A DNA stretch of 64,000 nt from Nymphaea colorata (Eukaryota > Streptophyta > Magnoliopsida > Nymphaeales > Nymphaeaceae): contig NC_045148.1 of NCBI RefSeq assembly GCF_008831285.2, positions 17,397,002 through 17,461,001 on the forward strand, written 5' to 3'. The number at the start of each line of letters is the position of its first letter. The stretch's first letter is position 1. Position numbers and translations under genes: made by a program. Positions 1 to 12,806 of this stretch are shown piece by piece. Under the pieces are notes generated by a model. The model ran no database searches. It was not told the origin of the DNA and was given only the letters and a program-made list of their open reading frames with translations.

Positions 1-1486
1 GAACAAAAAAATTCTCAATGTTTACTGTATTTGTATATATGTTGGAAAAAAGGATAATTTGAGAAAATAATAAGTGATTTTTTTTTTGTAAAATCACATC
101 TTTATCAGCAATATAATATCGTTCAGAAGTCTCAACATAAGAATCCCAAATTTTGTCAAAATCATGCTGATGTTTGTGACTGTGCCCACAGTAAGTTTAT
201 TGGTACCTATTTATTGTGGCTTTGTCAACCAGATCCAAATATGGACCATTCCATATAATATTCTTGAGCGTCCGATCGATCTAATCCAGTATCACAGTAC
301 TGAAGGCTGGGCGCGCAGGTGGGTGGGTCTGCAAATTGCTTACGTAGAGATTTCTGCCAAACTTGGTCCTTGAAAGTTAAACCTCAAAACAGCCAAAGAA
401 AAAAAAGACTACAAAACTTCCCACAAGGGCCAGAAAGATCTGGTTCTTGTGAATCCATACAGATTCAAAGGCATGCTTCATGAGAGATTAGAGCTAAAGG
501 CAAAGAGAAGATCAGAAGAGGGGTCCTTCAACGTGGACCATGGGGTCTGTCCTTTTGGTCTGATTCCTGGTTGTATCGTGAAAAGCTGCACGTGACATGG
601 GCCAGCCTTTCGCAGCGAATGAGCAGGAAGACAGGGACAAGGTACTGTCAAGATCCAAAGAGCAGTGGGCCTCCTCAAGGCAGCAGCAGCAGATTCCCCT
701 CTTCACTCCACCAGCATTGCCTGTAGAGTAATGATTGTAAGATCTCTTTTCGCTTTTCTGTGGTGTGGTTGATATCCTGCTATCTCCTCTCCCTTCTTCT
801 CTCTTTTCTTTCCTCTATTCTTCTTGATATTCTGCTTCTTCTTCTTCTTTTCCTTTTCTTTTTCTTTTCCTTTTCTTTTTCCTGCTTGCAGTTACAAGCT
901 TCCCACATTTTCCATCCCAGGAGTGCCCTCACTTTCTTCCTTGCCTCGTTTTCATTAGATCTTCCTTGCTTTTCCTTTCTTGGTGCTGCCTTAGATTCTT
1001 TCTGTGCAACAAACAGAAAATATGCACATGAGGAAGAGAGAGATGTGATTGCATGAGATTATGTACATGAAGCATGAAGTAGTTAGCAAGCAACCAAGAT
1101 GCAATGTAGTTTAGACCGAATTACATTATTGGGTTACTGCATCATGACCATGAAGGGATGAAATTTTTTTGTCTACCCAACAAACACAGTACTCTTGTCA
1201 CGAGTGCAAATTAACCTCAATCTCCAGGTTTTAGACCATGTTCTGTCGCATCCATGTTATCGAATTGAATCTAGACGAAGTCCATCCGCAGGTACTAGAA
1301 CGAGACCATACAAAACTCATGTTAATTAAAAGATATTTTAAACATAATTTCAGCTTTCTAAAGTGTTTGTCACTATTAATTTAGTAAAAATATTATTTGT
1401 TTCCAGTTGATTTTCGGAAAAATATTTACCTTTTTACTAACAATAAAAGTTTTAGATTTTATAAGAGCGGTGAATCATTGATGGTT

Positions 1487-1536
<50 letters not shown>

Positions 1537-1971
1537 GTTCTGTGAATACTGATTTTAGCATTTTAAAGTTTTGTACTTTCGACTACCTTCAGAAGCACTT
1601 AAATGACTTAATTTGTTTTCTTCTCACCTAGGGGATCTCATCAAGCTACAACTGTATTACAGAAACAAGGACTGAAGAGTGGCATCAAAGTTACCAAAAT
1701 CACCAACCGGACATGTCATTTTCATGATTTCACATGAGGTCGACGTTTCGGTTCTAGAGATAAAAATCCTGAACTCCAAGAGGTCATTGGTGCAATTATA
1801 TATAATATTGAATACGTGCTGTGATTGATAAAGATGCATGGCAGTTCTAATATTTGTTGTTAACTTTTCCTTCTTTTTTTTTTTGGAGATAGCAGGAACT
1901 GTGATTAACTATCAACGATTTTGTTACTCACTAAAAACGCACTTCTTTAATTGACTGTAACAATAGCAGCT
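1..1971. other. Gene-poor flank with an (AT)n tract
   Basis: I see no convincing complete gene here. There is a long pyrimidine-rich run at about 775-890 and an (AT)n tract at about 1491-1533. On the minus strand a 64-codon reading frame at 512-706 follows a possible splice acceptor near 728. It is discussed as a finding because its first bases resemble the third exon of the remorin-like locus at 2246. Otherwise the stretch looks non-coding. I searched it for the missing remorin C-terminal exons and did not find them. Confidence 0.5.
1491..1533. repeat. (AT)n microsatellite
   Basis: Uninterrupted alternating A and T, about 43 bases. Similar (TA)n tracts recur near 2444, 4599, 4815, 5023, 62453, 63120 and 63178. 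Confidence 0.95.
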
Positions 1972-3657
1972 TTATATGGAGGAGATAGAGAACAAAAAAC
2001 TTAGAAAAAATAAAGAAAGAGCGGAGAGCGGTTTGGAATTTACCTTAAGAGCTTCTGGTTTTGGTTTTCTTTGGAAGATAAAGCACCTCCTGCCCATTAA
2101 TCTAAAGCTTTCTGACCTCTCATCCTCTAATGGAGCTGATGTGATGCTTGGGCTGCTAGAACTACAATCTAGTGGTGTGATTTGCGTTCCGACGTCTCTC
2201 ATCCATGATCCGTTTCTCCTCTTTAGCTGTCCTACCTCTGCATTGCCTGCGTAGCTATCTATTCATGAACATTTACTTATGATTTTTTTTTAAAACATAA
2301 GCACATCTGTAAATATTCTCATTCGTTTGAAAACATCTTGATTTCAACACGAGTTCTACAGAGGCCTACATGGTGCTTGGGAAAGCATCGTATCGTTGAC
2401 AAAAACACTTATTGTGCATAAAAAAGGGTTGGTTGAGTTGATATATATATATATATATAGTGACTCTGGATAGCCACACTTACCCAACTCACTCATGAAA
2501 ACTGTTGATCTATCATGATAAATGATTGAGAAATAAATAAGGAAAATATGATGTGAAGTGAATCACGTTTTTCTTCTTTGAACAGTCTATAACGATGGAT
2601 TGAACGGCCCAAGTTTGGTGTCCTTTGGTTTTAGAGTCACCATTTATGGATTTGTATATATATAAATGCTCGTCAATTCGCCTTGTATACATGCATTCTT
2701 GGATGGACTTGGCGACACTAAGAACATATTTAAATACAGAGCTGGAGGCAAAAGTGCAAGAATGGTAGAACTGAACCTGAGAAGGTGACTTTTTTAATTT
2801 CAGAAATAGTGGGCACCGGATGAGGCTCTACACGTTGATAAGAAGTGGGCGTTGGTAGAGGGGCGGACTTGGAAATGCTTCTGACTGAGCTGCGCGGTCT
2901 ATCATGGGCACGTTCAGGCCAAGTCTCGGCAGTCACACAGGAAGAAAGGCATTGGATTGGCACCTCCCCAGACAGTGGGTTGCTTATGTACTTCTCTGCT
3001 TCATCCCACTTTGAGTTCAAAACCTTTCTTTCCAAAAATCTGATGGGCACCATGCTTTCCCTTCCTGATCCACACCTAGTCTGTTGTATGGCTGCTCTTC
3101 CACCAAAAACAACGTCACTCAAAACAGTGAAATCATATAACTAATGAAGATTCTGATATTATAATAGAGTGAGGATAAAAGAGCAAATCTGTACAAATTA
3201 AAGTTTAAAAGAAGATCCACATGGACAAGTATGCAGCTTTTGAATGAAGCGTATTTATCAATATGAATCCTTGGTAGTGTTAGGTTTGTAGTACCCTTCA
3301 GAGCTTCAGTGAAGCAGTAAGTTGATGGAGCAATTTGGTCTGGAAGGAAGATAAGGAATTGTCAGCGACCAAATATATATGGAGCAGAAAGAAAGATGAA
3401 TGCAAGGGGAGAGAGATGAATCATGAACGGGACGATTTCATACTCTTGCTAATGCAACCAGCTGAAGCTGGAGAAGAGACTGCATCGGGGATGGTGGCGT
3501 GGCGGAAGGACCTCGACTCCCTGATGCTCTTGAGTATTTCTGCTGAAATATTAACGCTGGTGCTCCTGCCTGACCCTCTTCCATGATCCCCTGTGGTGCA
3601 AGCTTGTAACAGCGATCCTTCGTCTTCAATTCCTGAACGTTCTACACCTTGACCCAT
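1972..3657 (-). CDS. Remorin-family N-terminal region, apparently without the C-terminal remorin domain
   Basis: This minus-strand locus encodes motifs of the long plant remorin-family proteins, which are membrane-nanodomain proteins acting at the cytosolic face of the plasma membrane. Exon 2 (about 3122 to 2777) contains GRESMVPIRF and then LNSKWDEAEKYI. Exon 3 (2246 to 2044) contains WMRDVGTQITPL, matching the family's MRDMGTEMTP-like signature. Exons 2 and 3 join in phase (TCA G / GC AAT). Exon 3 ends at AAG/GTAAAT; reading through it reaches a stop at 1972. A possible first exon starts at 3657 (MGQGVERSG), but I could not find an in-frame splice from it to exon 2. The C-terminal coiled-coil remorin domain that normally follows was not found between exon 3 and the window edge, so the locus may be truncated, a pseudogene, or use exons I missed. 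Family assignment is fairly sure; gene integrity is not. Confidence 0.5.
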
Positions 3658-3673
3658 TCCTCAAGCTACAGAG

Positions 3674-3698
3674 CGAGAGAGAGAGAGAGAGAGAGAGA
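3674..3698. repeat. (GA)n tract upstream of the remorin-like locus
   Basis: About 25 bases of alternating G and A, reading as (CT)n on the minus strand just upstream of the possible start at 3657. Such CT-rich tracts are common in plant 5' leaders. Confidence 0.8.
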
Positions 3699-4591
3699 TG
3701 ACTAATTGGCTGAGGGAGTGTTCGGTTGCTTTTTGTGGTTTTTGAATTCATATTTCTAATTGTTGATATGATTGCTTTTTGGAGCTGAGAAGGGGCATCT
3801 AGGGAAGTGTGGGTTTGGATTCTGCTTCAGTTTTTTTTCTGTTTTGTTGCTTTCATTCTGCTGCCCACTTGGACAGTAACAGTAACGAAATTTATTTCTA
3901 CATACTCACACTTACAATCAATATATATATATATATATCTCATCCTCAAATATAAGTTTAATCGGTCTCATCCAACTCCAAATCAAATTAACAAATCTAC
4001 CAAATATGTTACATGTAAAAAAACTGGGAGTCATTAATCGGTCTCATCAAACTATAAATCAGTGTTGAAGCCAGAATTTTTTTACCATGAAGCACTGTTG
4101 TTGTAGAAATTCTAATTTTGAAAGGATACAACATATATAAATAAGTAAATAATTATATGATATATATGTAAAAATATATAAAAATAAATAAAAAATTTGT
4201 TGTTGGCGCCAGCTTATATGTGGTACTGCTTTAAATCCAATTATTTCAGATCCGATTAAATTGGACTTGGGTAAGACTGTACCCTACCCGATCCCCACCC
4301 TTTAAACATCCTTAGCCGGGTGAATCATTACTTTGGCGTGCTACCTGTGATTCGGCAGCAGACCAGACAAAATTTTGAACCAACTTGGCTGGTCCAAAAT
4401 TTGAAAGTTTAAAATGTTGATAATTTTTTTTTGTTTGTGGGAAAGTGCGGACAAGGATTGACAGCTGATCACTCTCATATAGGCTCACGTCATTCTTCAG
4501 TTGACAACCCTAAATTTGGGCCGCACGCTGCAAGCAGTTTCATTATCATGTAGTTTCTTTATTTGTGAATCTTTGCACAGCAGTAGCACCT

Positions 4592-4634
<43 letters not shown>

Positions 4635-5022
4635 TTATTGAAATTAATCGGGTACCAAATGTTGCTGAAGAATTAAATATTTCAAATTAGTCACTAAAAG
4701 ATTAGAAAACCCACATAATGTTAGTTATGTTGTAACAGCCGTTTGTTATATTTTTAATGATGACCGATTTTAAAAATTTAGTCATCCAGGCAACATTCAG
4801 CAGTTAGCTAATTATATATATATATATATATATAGAGTCGACTCTAGACTCACTAGTCGCCAGTGGACCACAATTCGGTGGAGGGAAGGGGGGAGCACAT
4901 GCAACGTACAAGAGAACCACTGGTGGGGAGAGAAGGAGGAAAAGGAGGAGAAAGATAGAGGGAAGGATGTAAGTTTGGACTCTTTGTGTCCACTTAAATA
5001 TGGAATTATCATTCAATTTTCT

Positions 5023-5057
<35 letters not shown>

Positions 5058-6096
5058 TGAATGGTAACTCTCACTTTTTAAAGTCACTCAACTATCTAAT
5101 ATGTACCATTTAAACCAACATGGATGGTTAAGAGAAAAATAAGAAGAAAAAGATGATGAATGTTTTCGTTATGTAAATTAGTTTATAGATTTTTCTTTTT
5201 ATTTTTTTGCCAACTATCTATGTGCTTTAAATGAATATATGTGTATGTGTGAGAGAGAGAATAAGACAATTTGACAAGGATTCAAATTGGTTAATAGTTC
5301 GAACTTTTTTAAGAGAACAGTCAAACCCCATTGATGCAGTTTAGTGAGAAAACAATAAGAAACATGACCGTAGGTGGGGTTTAAGAAAAAGTAAGTCATT
5401 AATGCATGAACGCTTGCTTGTGCGAGAGATTTTCCGAAAAAGCAAAAGATTTCTTATGCCCAGAATTTCTCACCAACGGAGATGGGAATCCAATTTCATG
5501 AGGTTTGCGACATGCATGCGTACGTATGTATGCTTTACACATAGGCTGACTGACATATTCGCAACTTTTGTTCGGGGGTGGACATGAGCATGCAGCTGGC
5601 AGTGCAGATGACTCATCATCATCACCGTCATCCATCGAGGACCACCCGACCTATGGATGCCGTACACGTAATCCACGAGAGTGCGTCTGCTTGTCAATGA
5701 AAATAAGAATGTGGCATGCCATGCTATGGGGACCCGCATCACATGTATGTGGTACATTCATCGTGAGCTCCCTGATCATCATGCACCACGTGGGGAGGGA
5801 GATTAACACAAGGAGGTTACCGGAAACTCTGATTCGTTTCAGTTCTGCTTCGTGAAGATCATGCCGAAGAAAAGATCTGTTCACCTTGCTAGACAGTTGG
5901 ATTAAAAGCTTCAACTGAAGTGCGTTTTTATTGATATCAAACACACGCACACACATTGATGGCAGAAGTAAATTTTCCATTTCATTTGCCGGGAAGCTAG
6001 TATACATTCGAGCTTATATGCTTATACGTTATTAAATAGAGGGAAAAAAAAAAGAAAAATTAACATCTATTTATACATGTATAGATCGCTTCTCTT
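3699..6096. other. Intergenic, AT-rich
   Basis: No gene seen. The stretch holds (TA)n tracts at about 4599-4633, 4815-4833 and 5023-5047. A diverged stretch at about 4063-4245 resembles the MITE family at 51297 (left end CAGTGTTGAAGCCAG). The part nearest 6096 would contain the 3' UTR of the rhomboid-like gene. Short reading frames near 5400-6000 occur on both strands and show no recognisable domain. Confidence 0.5.
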
Positions 6097-6416
6097 TCAC
6101 AGAGCACCACCATCTACATTTGCATGCATCTGATCTTGGAAAAGGAAAAAGAGAGAACCCAAAATAAGAACGAAGGCGCAGAAAGTTAAGAAAGATTTGC
6201 ATTGGTCTGTCCATCTCTTGACAATTGCAGTCCCCTCCTGTCTGCCGTCCCTTAGAGATGTGTTACCTAGTTGAACTACAGGACATGTCAGGTAACCATA
6301 CAGAAGGCCTGCACAAGTTGCTCCAAGATGCGTCCTGAGACGAGCTGATTGTCAGACATGAAGAAGACAAAAAATGCTCAACCACTACAAGTAAAGTGCT
6401 TCTAAATATGCACACG

Positions 6417-6451
<35 letters not shown>

Positions 6452-9400
6452 GGCGCACACAGATATATATACAGATAAATAGAAATGGAATGGTGTGCTA
6501 AAAAGTTAAAATGATGATGATTCTTAAGCAATCAAATGCTGAGGCAGTGTGCGAGCTGTTGATTTTGATGCTTTTCAATAAAAGTCGTCATTTTTGCTTT
6601 TTAACATACCATTATTTATTTATTTATCGAATTTTATCTATTTACTTATTTATTTATTTATCGAGAGAGAGCAAAGCAGATATGGTGGACAGGTTCCTTT
6701 CTTACCAGTCATCAATTAGTGAGATGCTGCTTAAAACAAAACCTAAAGCAGTCACTATTGCTGCCTTCTGAAACATGCTTTCAGAATTCTCCTTCAAAGC
6801 AGTTTCTTTGTTCTGTAACTGGTATATGACCCAAGCTCCGATAATAGCAAAGACTGGTCCCTGAACATGCAAGATCAGAAGCTGATATCAGACTAGCATT
6901 AGGTTTGTCTTATAAATCAGATTCAAGGATTTAGAAAATTTTGAAGGGTAAAGCACCGCATTATTCTTACTGCCGGATTTGACGACACAGTCTGATTGTA
7001 AAATGTAGCACTGATCAGTTTTATGTCTTTGTATCTGCTTCAGTAAATCAGTTTGTTTGAGATGGGGAGGAATCCCCGTCTGGTTTAGCTTTTCTATAAT
7101 CTCATGATAATAGCTGATAACTTTTATTTTTCCAAAACAATAACAAATTTCACGTAGGTCTCGTGATCATGATATTTATGCAGCTATCAGTTTTCCCGGG
7201 AAAAGTGATTGAATACTCTAGCAAAATGCAACAAAGTTGACTCCAGCTTGATTGCAAATTGAAAAGCAGAACCATTAAAAACACAACTCCATAGATCAAG
7301 TTGCAATTAGTAGTCATAGGAGATGATAATGTGGAATCACAAGCGCCAATCAGAGATGCAGGGGATAGATGGCTTGCTGATCTTTCATGTACTCGAGCTT
7401 ATATATCTAGTTGAGATAACAAAAGAAAATTTAGCATTCAAGAAAAAATCTAGATTGTGATATTTGAACAAGTAAAGCAGAATTATACACACACAAGCAC
7501 ACACACACACACACACACACATACATATATATATGCCTTTATTTATTTATTTTTATTTATATATGTTGTAAACGATCAAGCTGAATCCGAACATGAGATA
7601 AGATATTTGCCTTGTCATATCTCATCTCTAAAATGGACGATGAGGCTTGTCAGATGACAGTGCAAAAATGAGTCTCATTTCCAATCGCAGTTGCTGTTTG
7701 CTTATCAGATAGCATGCAGCAACGAAGATTAGAATGATAAAAGCACTCCGATACATTAAGATTTGCTCCATCAGTTTGATGTATAGTTCAATATTTTTTC
7801 CAGATATGCTTTTGGTTCTTGCCTTCAAAGTGAAATGAGCAGCCATGCCCAACACTTTCCCTGGTGTTTCTTCATTGCACTTAATTTTTTAACGGGTACT
7901 TCCTTTCTAAATTCTCTTTCTACTTGAATGGTGTAATATATATGGCTAAAGAGGCATATGTTTCAAAGGTTATATTCTTGGTAACTGATGTTAAATCTCT
8001 ATATGTGCCAAGAAAAGGATATAATTAGAAGATGAAACATTTAGTTGGCTTTGTCAAGCAGCATGCGTATATTATCAAATTTGAAACTCTGCTGAAATAG
8101 GTAAAACCAGTATGTTAACCACCTCACTAAAATTTAGGATGATATATAGACTTTGTATCTAATGTTATTGTTGTTTATGCTGCAGTATGCTAAAATGTAT
8201 GAAGGGTGTGATTTGAGTATCAAAAAATAGCAAAAGAAGTTGTATCTACAAAATTGTCACAGATATCATGGTTGGGATTTTATCAGAAATATTCTTCTGG
8301 GCTATCAATCAGGAAGTTTTTTCTTGAAAAAAATTCCAGGAACTCAAAAATACATATATATATATAAAACCAATAGAGGAATTTGTGAAATTTGAGTCTT
8401 CTACTGTTTTTCTTACAAATAGATACTCAAGACAGTTTAAATGTTAAAAGAAACTTCCTAGAAGAACACGATCAGAGTGTGATATTTTCATCTTGGAGTT
8501 TTTTTTGTCAAAATTTTGTGCATTTTCGTGTTTCCAAATTTCCTCTATTTACCCTCTCTTTTGCACTTTTCTTTTTGAAAATAAAGAAAATCCAATTTCT
8601 GTGACAATGATCTGCAACTTACAGTTCCACCAACAGTTGCCTCAGGCGTATGCACAAAGCTTGACATGTTGCCACAAATTCCTCCCAGGATGTATATCAG
8701 GAAGAAGGTCAGAGAGCCATATCTTCTAGAAACTTGAGGGCCAAATGTAAGGAGTGCCCAACAACTAAGAGTTACATGAAAAAGTCCAGAATGCTGCATA
8801 AGCCAGTTAATATCAATCAGGATATCGTAAACAAAAATTATACAATCAGCTGACACTATCATATTCCTTTAATATCTTACAGAGCAAGTTATGGATTAAG
8901 CCACATGAAAAACTTGCCACTGGAATTACATATGGACAAACTGCAATCTGCATGTATTTGACAACTGCACTTAATTCAACTTTGATTTAGGTACTATGAT
9001 GCTAATGCATCACCTTAGGCGCGAACCAGAATAAAGTTAGACACTTCATTGAAACTCAAATCAACTTGACGAAAAAGGTTTCCTGTTGTAATATCCCTGT
9101 GCAGAATTTTATTTTTACATTGAGCCATGTATTTCTCCATGAATTTCTATTTGCTTTGGGGCATCATAAGATGCAGTTGCCAGATTGAAAGGGAGCACCG
9201 GACTTTAGTAAAAAGTCTTATTCTCAAGAAACAAAGTCTCCAACCAATTAACATATAAGCGCCTTTTTTAATTGAAAATATATGGCTCAGTTTGAATTCT
9301 ATACAGCTTCATGAAAATTGGCTACAGAACATCCTTTTTTTGTTCTGACTCAGTCTGTACCCAGCACTGAACCAACTGACCATGCATAGTGGCATACAGT

Positions 9401-12400
9401 AACTTTTTCACCTCTACCAGTAGTATTAACAACTGATTTATCAGTATACATGTTCGATTCCCTGAATCTATTCATTGGTTTTCTCCATTTTTAAATTTGG
9501 GATTCTGGTAAAGGGTGTTAACATGCTCACACATATTTGAACCTTTTCTTATTTCATGTACTTTACCAAATTGCTCATAGTGCAGTTCCATGACGGCCCT
9601 GGCTGCCAATGGAATATTCAAATTAGAACTTGTATAGTAAGAAAAGTTTAGAAAAATCTCCATGCTCATATAAACAATGTGATTAAGGTGCTTTAGTTCC
9701 ACAGTACGATGATATCAAGAAACTGGACAGAATATAGTAGTACGAAGTGTGCAACAGACTGTCACCTCGTGATGCAGCCAGGGTTTCTTACGATCTAATT
9801 TGAGTAAGTTATCTGAAGCTTTTTTGCTTAATTAAATTAAATCTCTGAAGACAGCTGAGATGTTGTTGGCTCTAGGATAAGGCCCAAATGATTTGAGTGA
9901 AAGCTCAAAGCATATTAATATGACAAGTTTGAACTATGATGCTCTTTTAGTAATTGTTCTATGATATCTTGGCAAGTCCTACTTAGTTGCAGAAATTTTC
10001 TAGATTAAGATTGTTAAGTTAATCTGTAAGAATCTGTTGTGACTCCTTAACTTTGACTGCAGTCTCCGTACATGTAATAAGCTGCAACAAATTTTCATTA
10101 TTGGCTCTGTTTCATTTCTGATGAATATATAAATCTGGACTGGAGTAGTAAGAACTATGAAGAACTAATGCAGATAAAAACAAGAGAGAAAAAGAAAAGT
10201 TGTAACACAAGTTCTATGCACAACCCACAAACCTCTGCTTAATAAATGTAAACTGTAAAGATACATTTTTAAGTGTGCATCATTGTTAGTGGCAAGCACA
10301 AAATGCTGGAACCAAAGTAATATTACAGAATTTAGTGATGAACCATATTTTGTAATTTCTGTTTTCAACGTGTCTTACCACATATTTCTGCAATGATTCT
10401 CATTTTACTAGTGTATGCTAAAGCTCTACCAAATAGTAACTCCGTTCCACTGTTCAACACATCTGTTTCCATTTGTGAACATTAACTAAATTTAGGAACT
10501 GACTCAGTTGGTAATTTACCTACCAATGCTAGATTACAATTGTTCATATATAAATACATTAGGTAACATCACTACAGAAGAGTCACAGAACAGAGAGATG
10601 AGATACCATAAATAGTTTCCTTGTAATGGAGAAACAGTTTAAAATTTAAATGGTTATGTAGATCAAAGTATACCTGAAGGATATGTTTTTTTCCTTTCAG
10701 GGAGATTCTTCCTTATTTCCTTTCCTGTTGATTTTTGCAATTGCAATGCTAACAGATTTTCTTGTCAGTTATTCCTAATATTATTAATGTTCTTATCCTT
10801 GAAAACTAAATGCTTGTAACTAGTGACCTTTATGTAAATGACCTTTTTTTAATTTTCTTGACATGGATCTTCATTTACACCGTAGCCAAAACCAAGTCAA
10901 ACAGTATATAGCATTCTAGTTCATCCTCAAATGTACTAACATGCAACAAAAGAAGTAGGATGACATGAAATATGGACTAAGTCAATCATGTACCAGAAAC
11001 ATTGGTGTCACTAGCCTCCACCATTCCCCGTTCAGAATCAACCAATTTATCTTTGCTCCATACAGTAAGGGGAGTGATAGGTACTCAGACTCAGAACCTT
11101 TTACAGGACTTGCCATTTCAAACAAGAATACAGCAACATTTATTGCTACCAAGATGCCACTGCAAAAAGGAAAATGAGATGCTGCTACATAAAAATAAGT
11201 CTTTAGCCTATAGAGACAGAGCATTTATGTGGAGAACTGCAATGACTGAAAATATTATAAAAGTTGTGAGTCACAACCTGGAACACTGAGTTGGAGATTA
11301 AAAGTAATAGCACAACTCGAAAAGATAAGGGATGTAACTTTCCAACTTACACTATGCCAAGATGAGATCCTTCACTGTCAGGTTGAGCATCTTCGATTGC
11401 ATCAGCAATATCATCAGATGATAGCAAAACACTTTTGTCTATCTCCAGTGAAGCAGAACGGTCTGAATCATATCCCTTACCCTCACCCTGTTCAGAACTT
11501 GATAGCAGAATTGATGCAGCAACGTCATTGTTGCCTTTAGAGTTTTCCTGGGAGCCTGGTTACTCGATAAAGAAATAGGAAGTGTCAAAATGTACTGGGT
11601 ATGCTGTTACAGGAACACATTGAAGAAAAATTCAAGAAGAAATGGAACTCTAGAATGAAAAAGAACAAAGCAAACAAACACAAAACATGCATATTGAGCA
11701 TCATCAAACATTGAGAAAAGATATTGTAGCGCACCATCCACAACCTCAAACAAATTCATCAAGACTAAAATTGTCTTGAAGTTAGATGCCCATATAAAAC
11801 TTTTGGCCCTTTTAAATAAAAGAGCCACAATTTGGAAGAGTCATTGTTTTGAAGATTTTGCCCCTAAGCAGATTTTGGTGTTTAACTGGTCCTACTGTTT
11901 GTCTGTTTCTCTCCCATTTTACATTGATTCATGCACTAAAGCATCATTTCTAAGGTTACCTTCTTGAAGTACATGTATAGCGAATGTCCCAAAATTAGTA
12001 AATCATTGTTATAACTTTTGATTCAGTGTTCTATTTCAAACAAAGAGTAAAGAAGTGATCTCTGCATCTGCATGCAAGAACAAATAGTATATCACTTGGT
12101 GTACTTTATATTAATGTGTCTGCATAAATATGTTTTGACTTTGGTAACACACAAATCCATTCCTTCTTGACTCGGAAAAAACCATTATCCTCTTATTTGG
12201 CTAACGACATTGTATTTCATAACTTCTGTCAGTACATCTACAGGAGGATATCAGTTGCAAGATTCTGGTGTTAAATGTATCAAAGATTAAATGAAGCAAC
12301 TGAAAATTACCAGAGACAAGCTTGCCAATGTAGTTGTCAGCAGAGCCACATTCTTCCATTAACTTGGTTTCTCCACCATCAACAATGTCTGGACCTCTCT

Positions 12401-12806
12401 GCTTATCAGCCTGATCAAGCTTCTCAAGATAAGACTCCAAAGCATTCAATTGTGTTCTTGTGGATGTATCTTTAGGGTTGGATCTTGTGAGATGCTTATC
12501 TCTTTCTACACTAGTCTTTCTCGCAGACCTTACTTGTGTAGATTGAGACGATGGTCCAAATATGCCTTGAAACATTATTTGCTTTCTGAAGGAAAATAAG
12601 GTTTCTTTCTGAATGAGCTTCATTTGAGTGCACATGCTATCAGCATTCTGCAATATTACACCACTTCTTATATAGTCACCCTTAGAATTGGAGTACATAT
12701 TAGTTGCATGACAGGTTGTGTTACTGTTCTTCGATGTGCTTGTCCTGGTGGATCGCTTGATGGAAAATCCCCAGTTCGTTGAGGCTCCATTTAAACATAA
12801 AGGCAT
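6097..12806 (-). CDS. RBL9: Plastid rhomboid-like protein (RBL9-type), six exons
   Basis: Minus-strand exons: 12806-12311, 11555-11351, 11159-10994, 8793-8623, 6860-6706 and 6334-6097. All introns are GT-AG and the join gives 476 aa. Rhomboids are intramembrane serine proteases; RBL9-type members sit in the plastid envelope. The first ~230 residues are hydrophilic and Ser/Thr-rich, consistent with a transit peptide and stromal region. The rhomboid core starts near residue 235 and contains LYGAKINWLILNGEWWRLVTP and then GGICGNMSSFVHTPE. The loop usually holding the GxSG nucleophile reads GGTG, with Thr346 where Ser is expected, while the C-terminal histidine is kept (DDWTHLGA, His400). It may therefore be proteolytically inactive. 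The start at 12806 is the first in-frame ATG after the acceptor near 12906. Known RBL9 proteins are of similar length (about 430 aa). The exact paralogue name is less sure than the family. Confidence 0.88.
6424..6451. repeat. (CA)n microsatellite in the last intron of the rhomboid-like gene
   Basis: Pure CA dinucleotide run. A second (CA)n run lies at about 7488-7520, in intron 4. Confidence 0.9.

Noticed and set aside
760-1056. Plus-strand frame rich in Leu, Phe and Ser
   Set aside because: It is the translation of a pyrimidine-rich run, which mimics a membrane protein.
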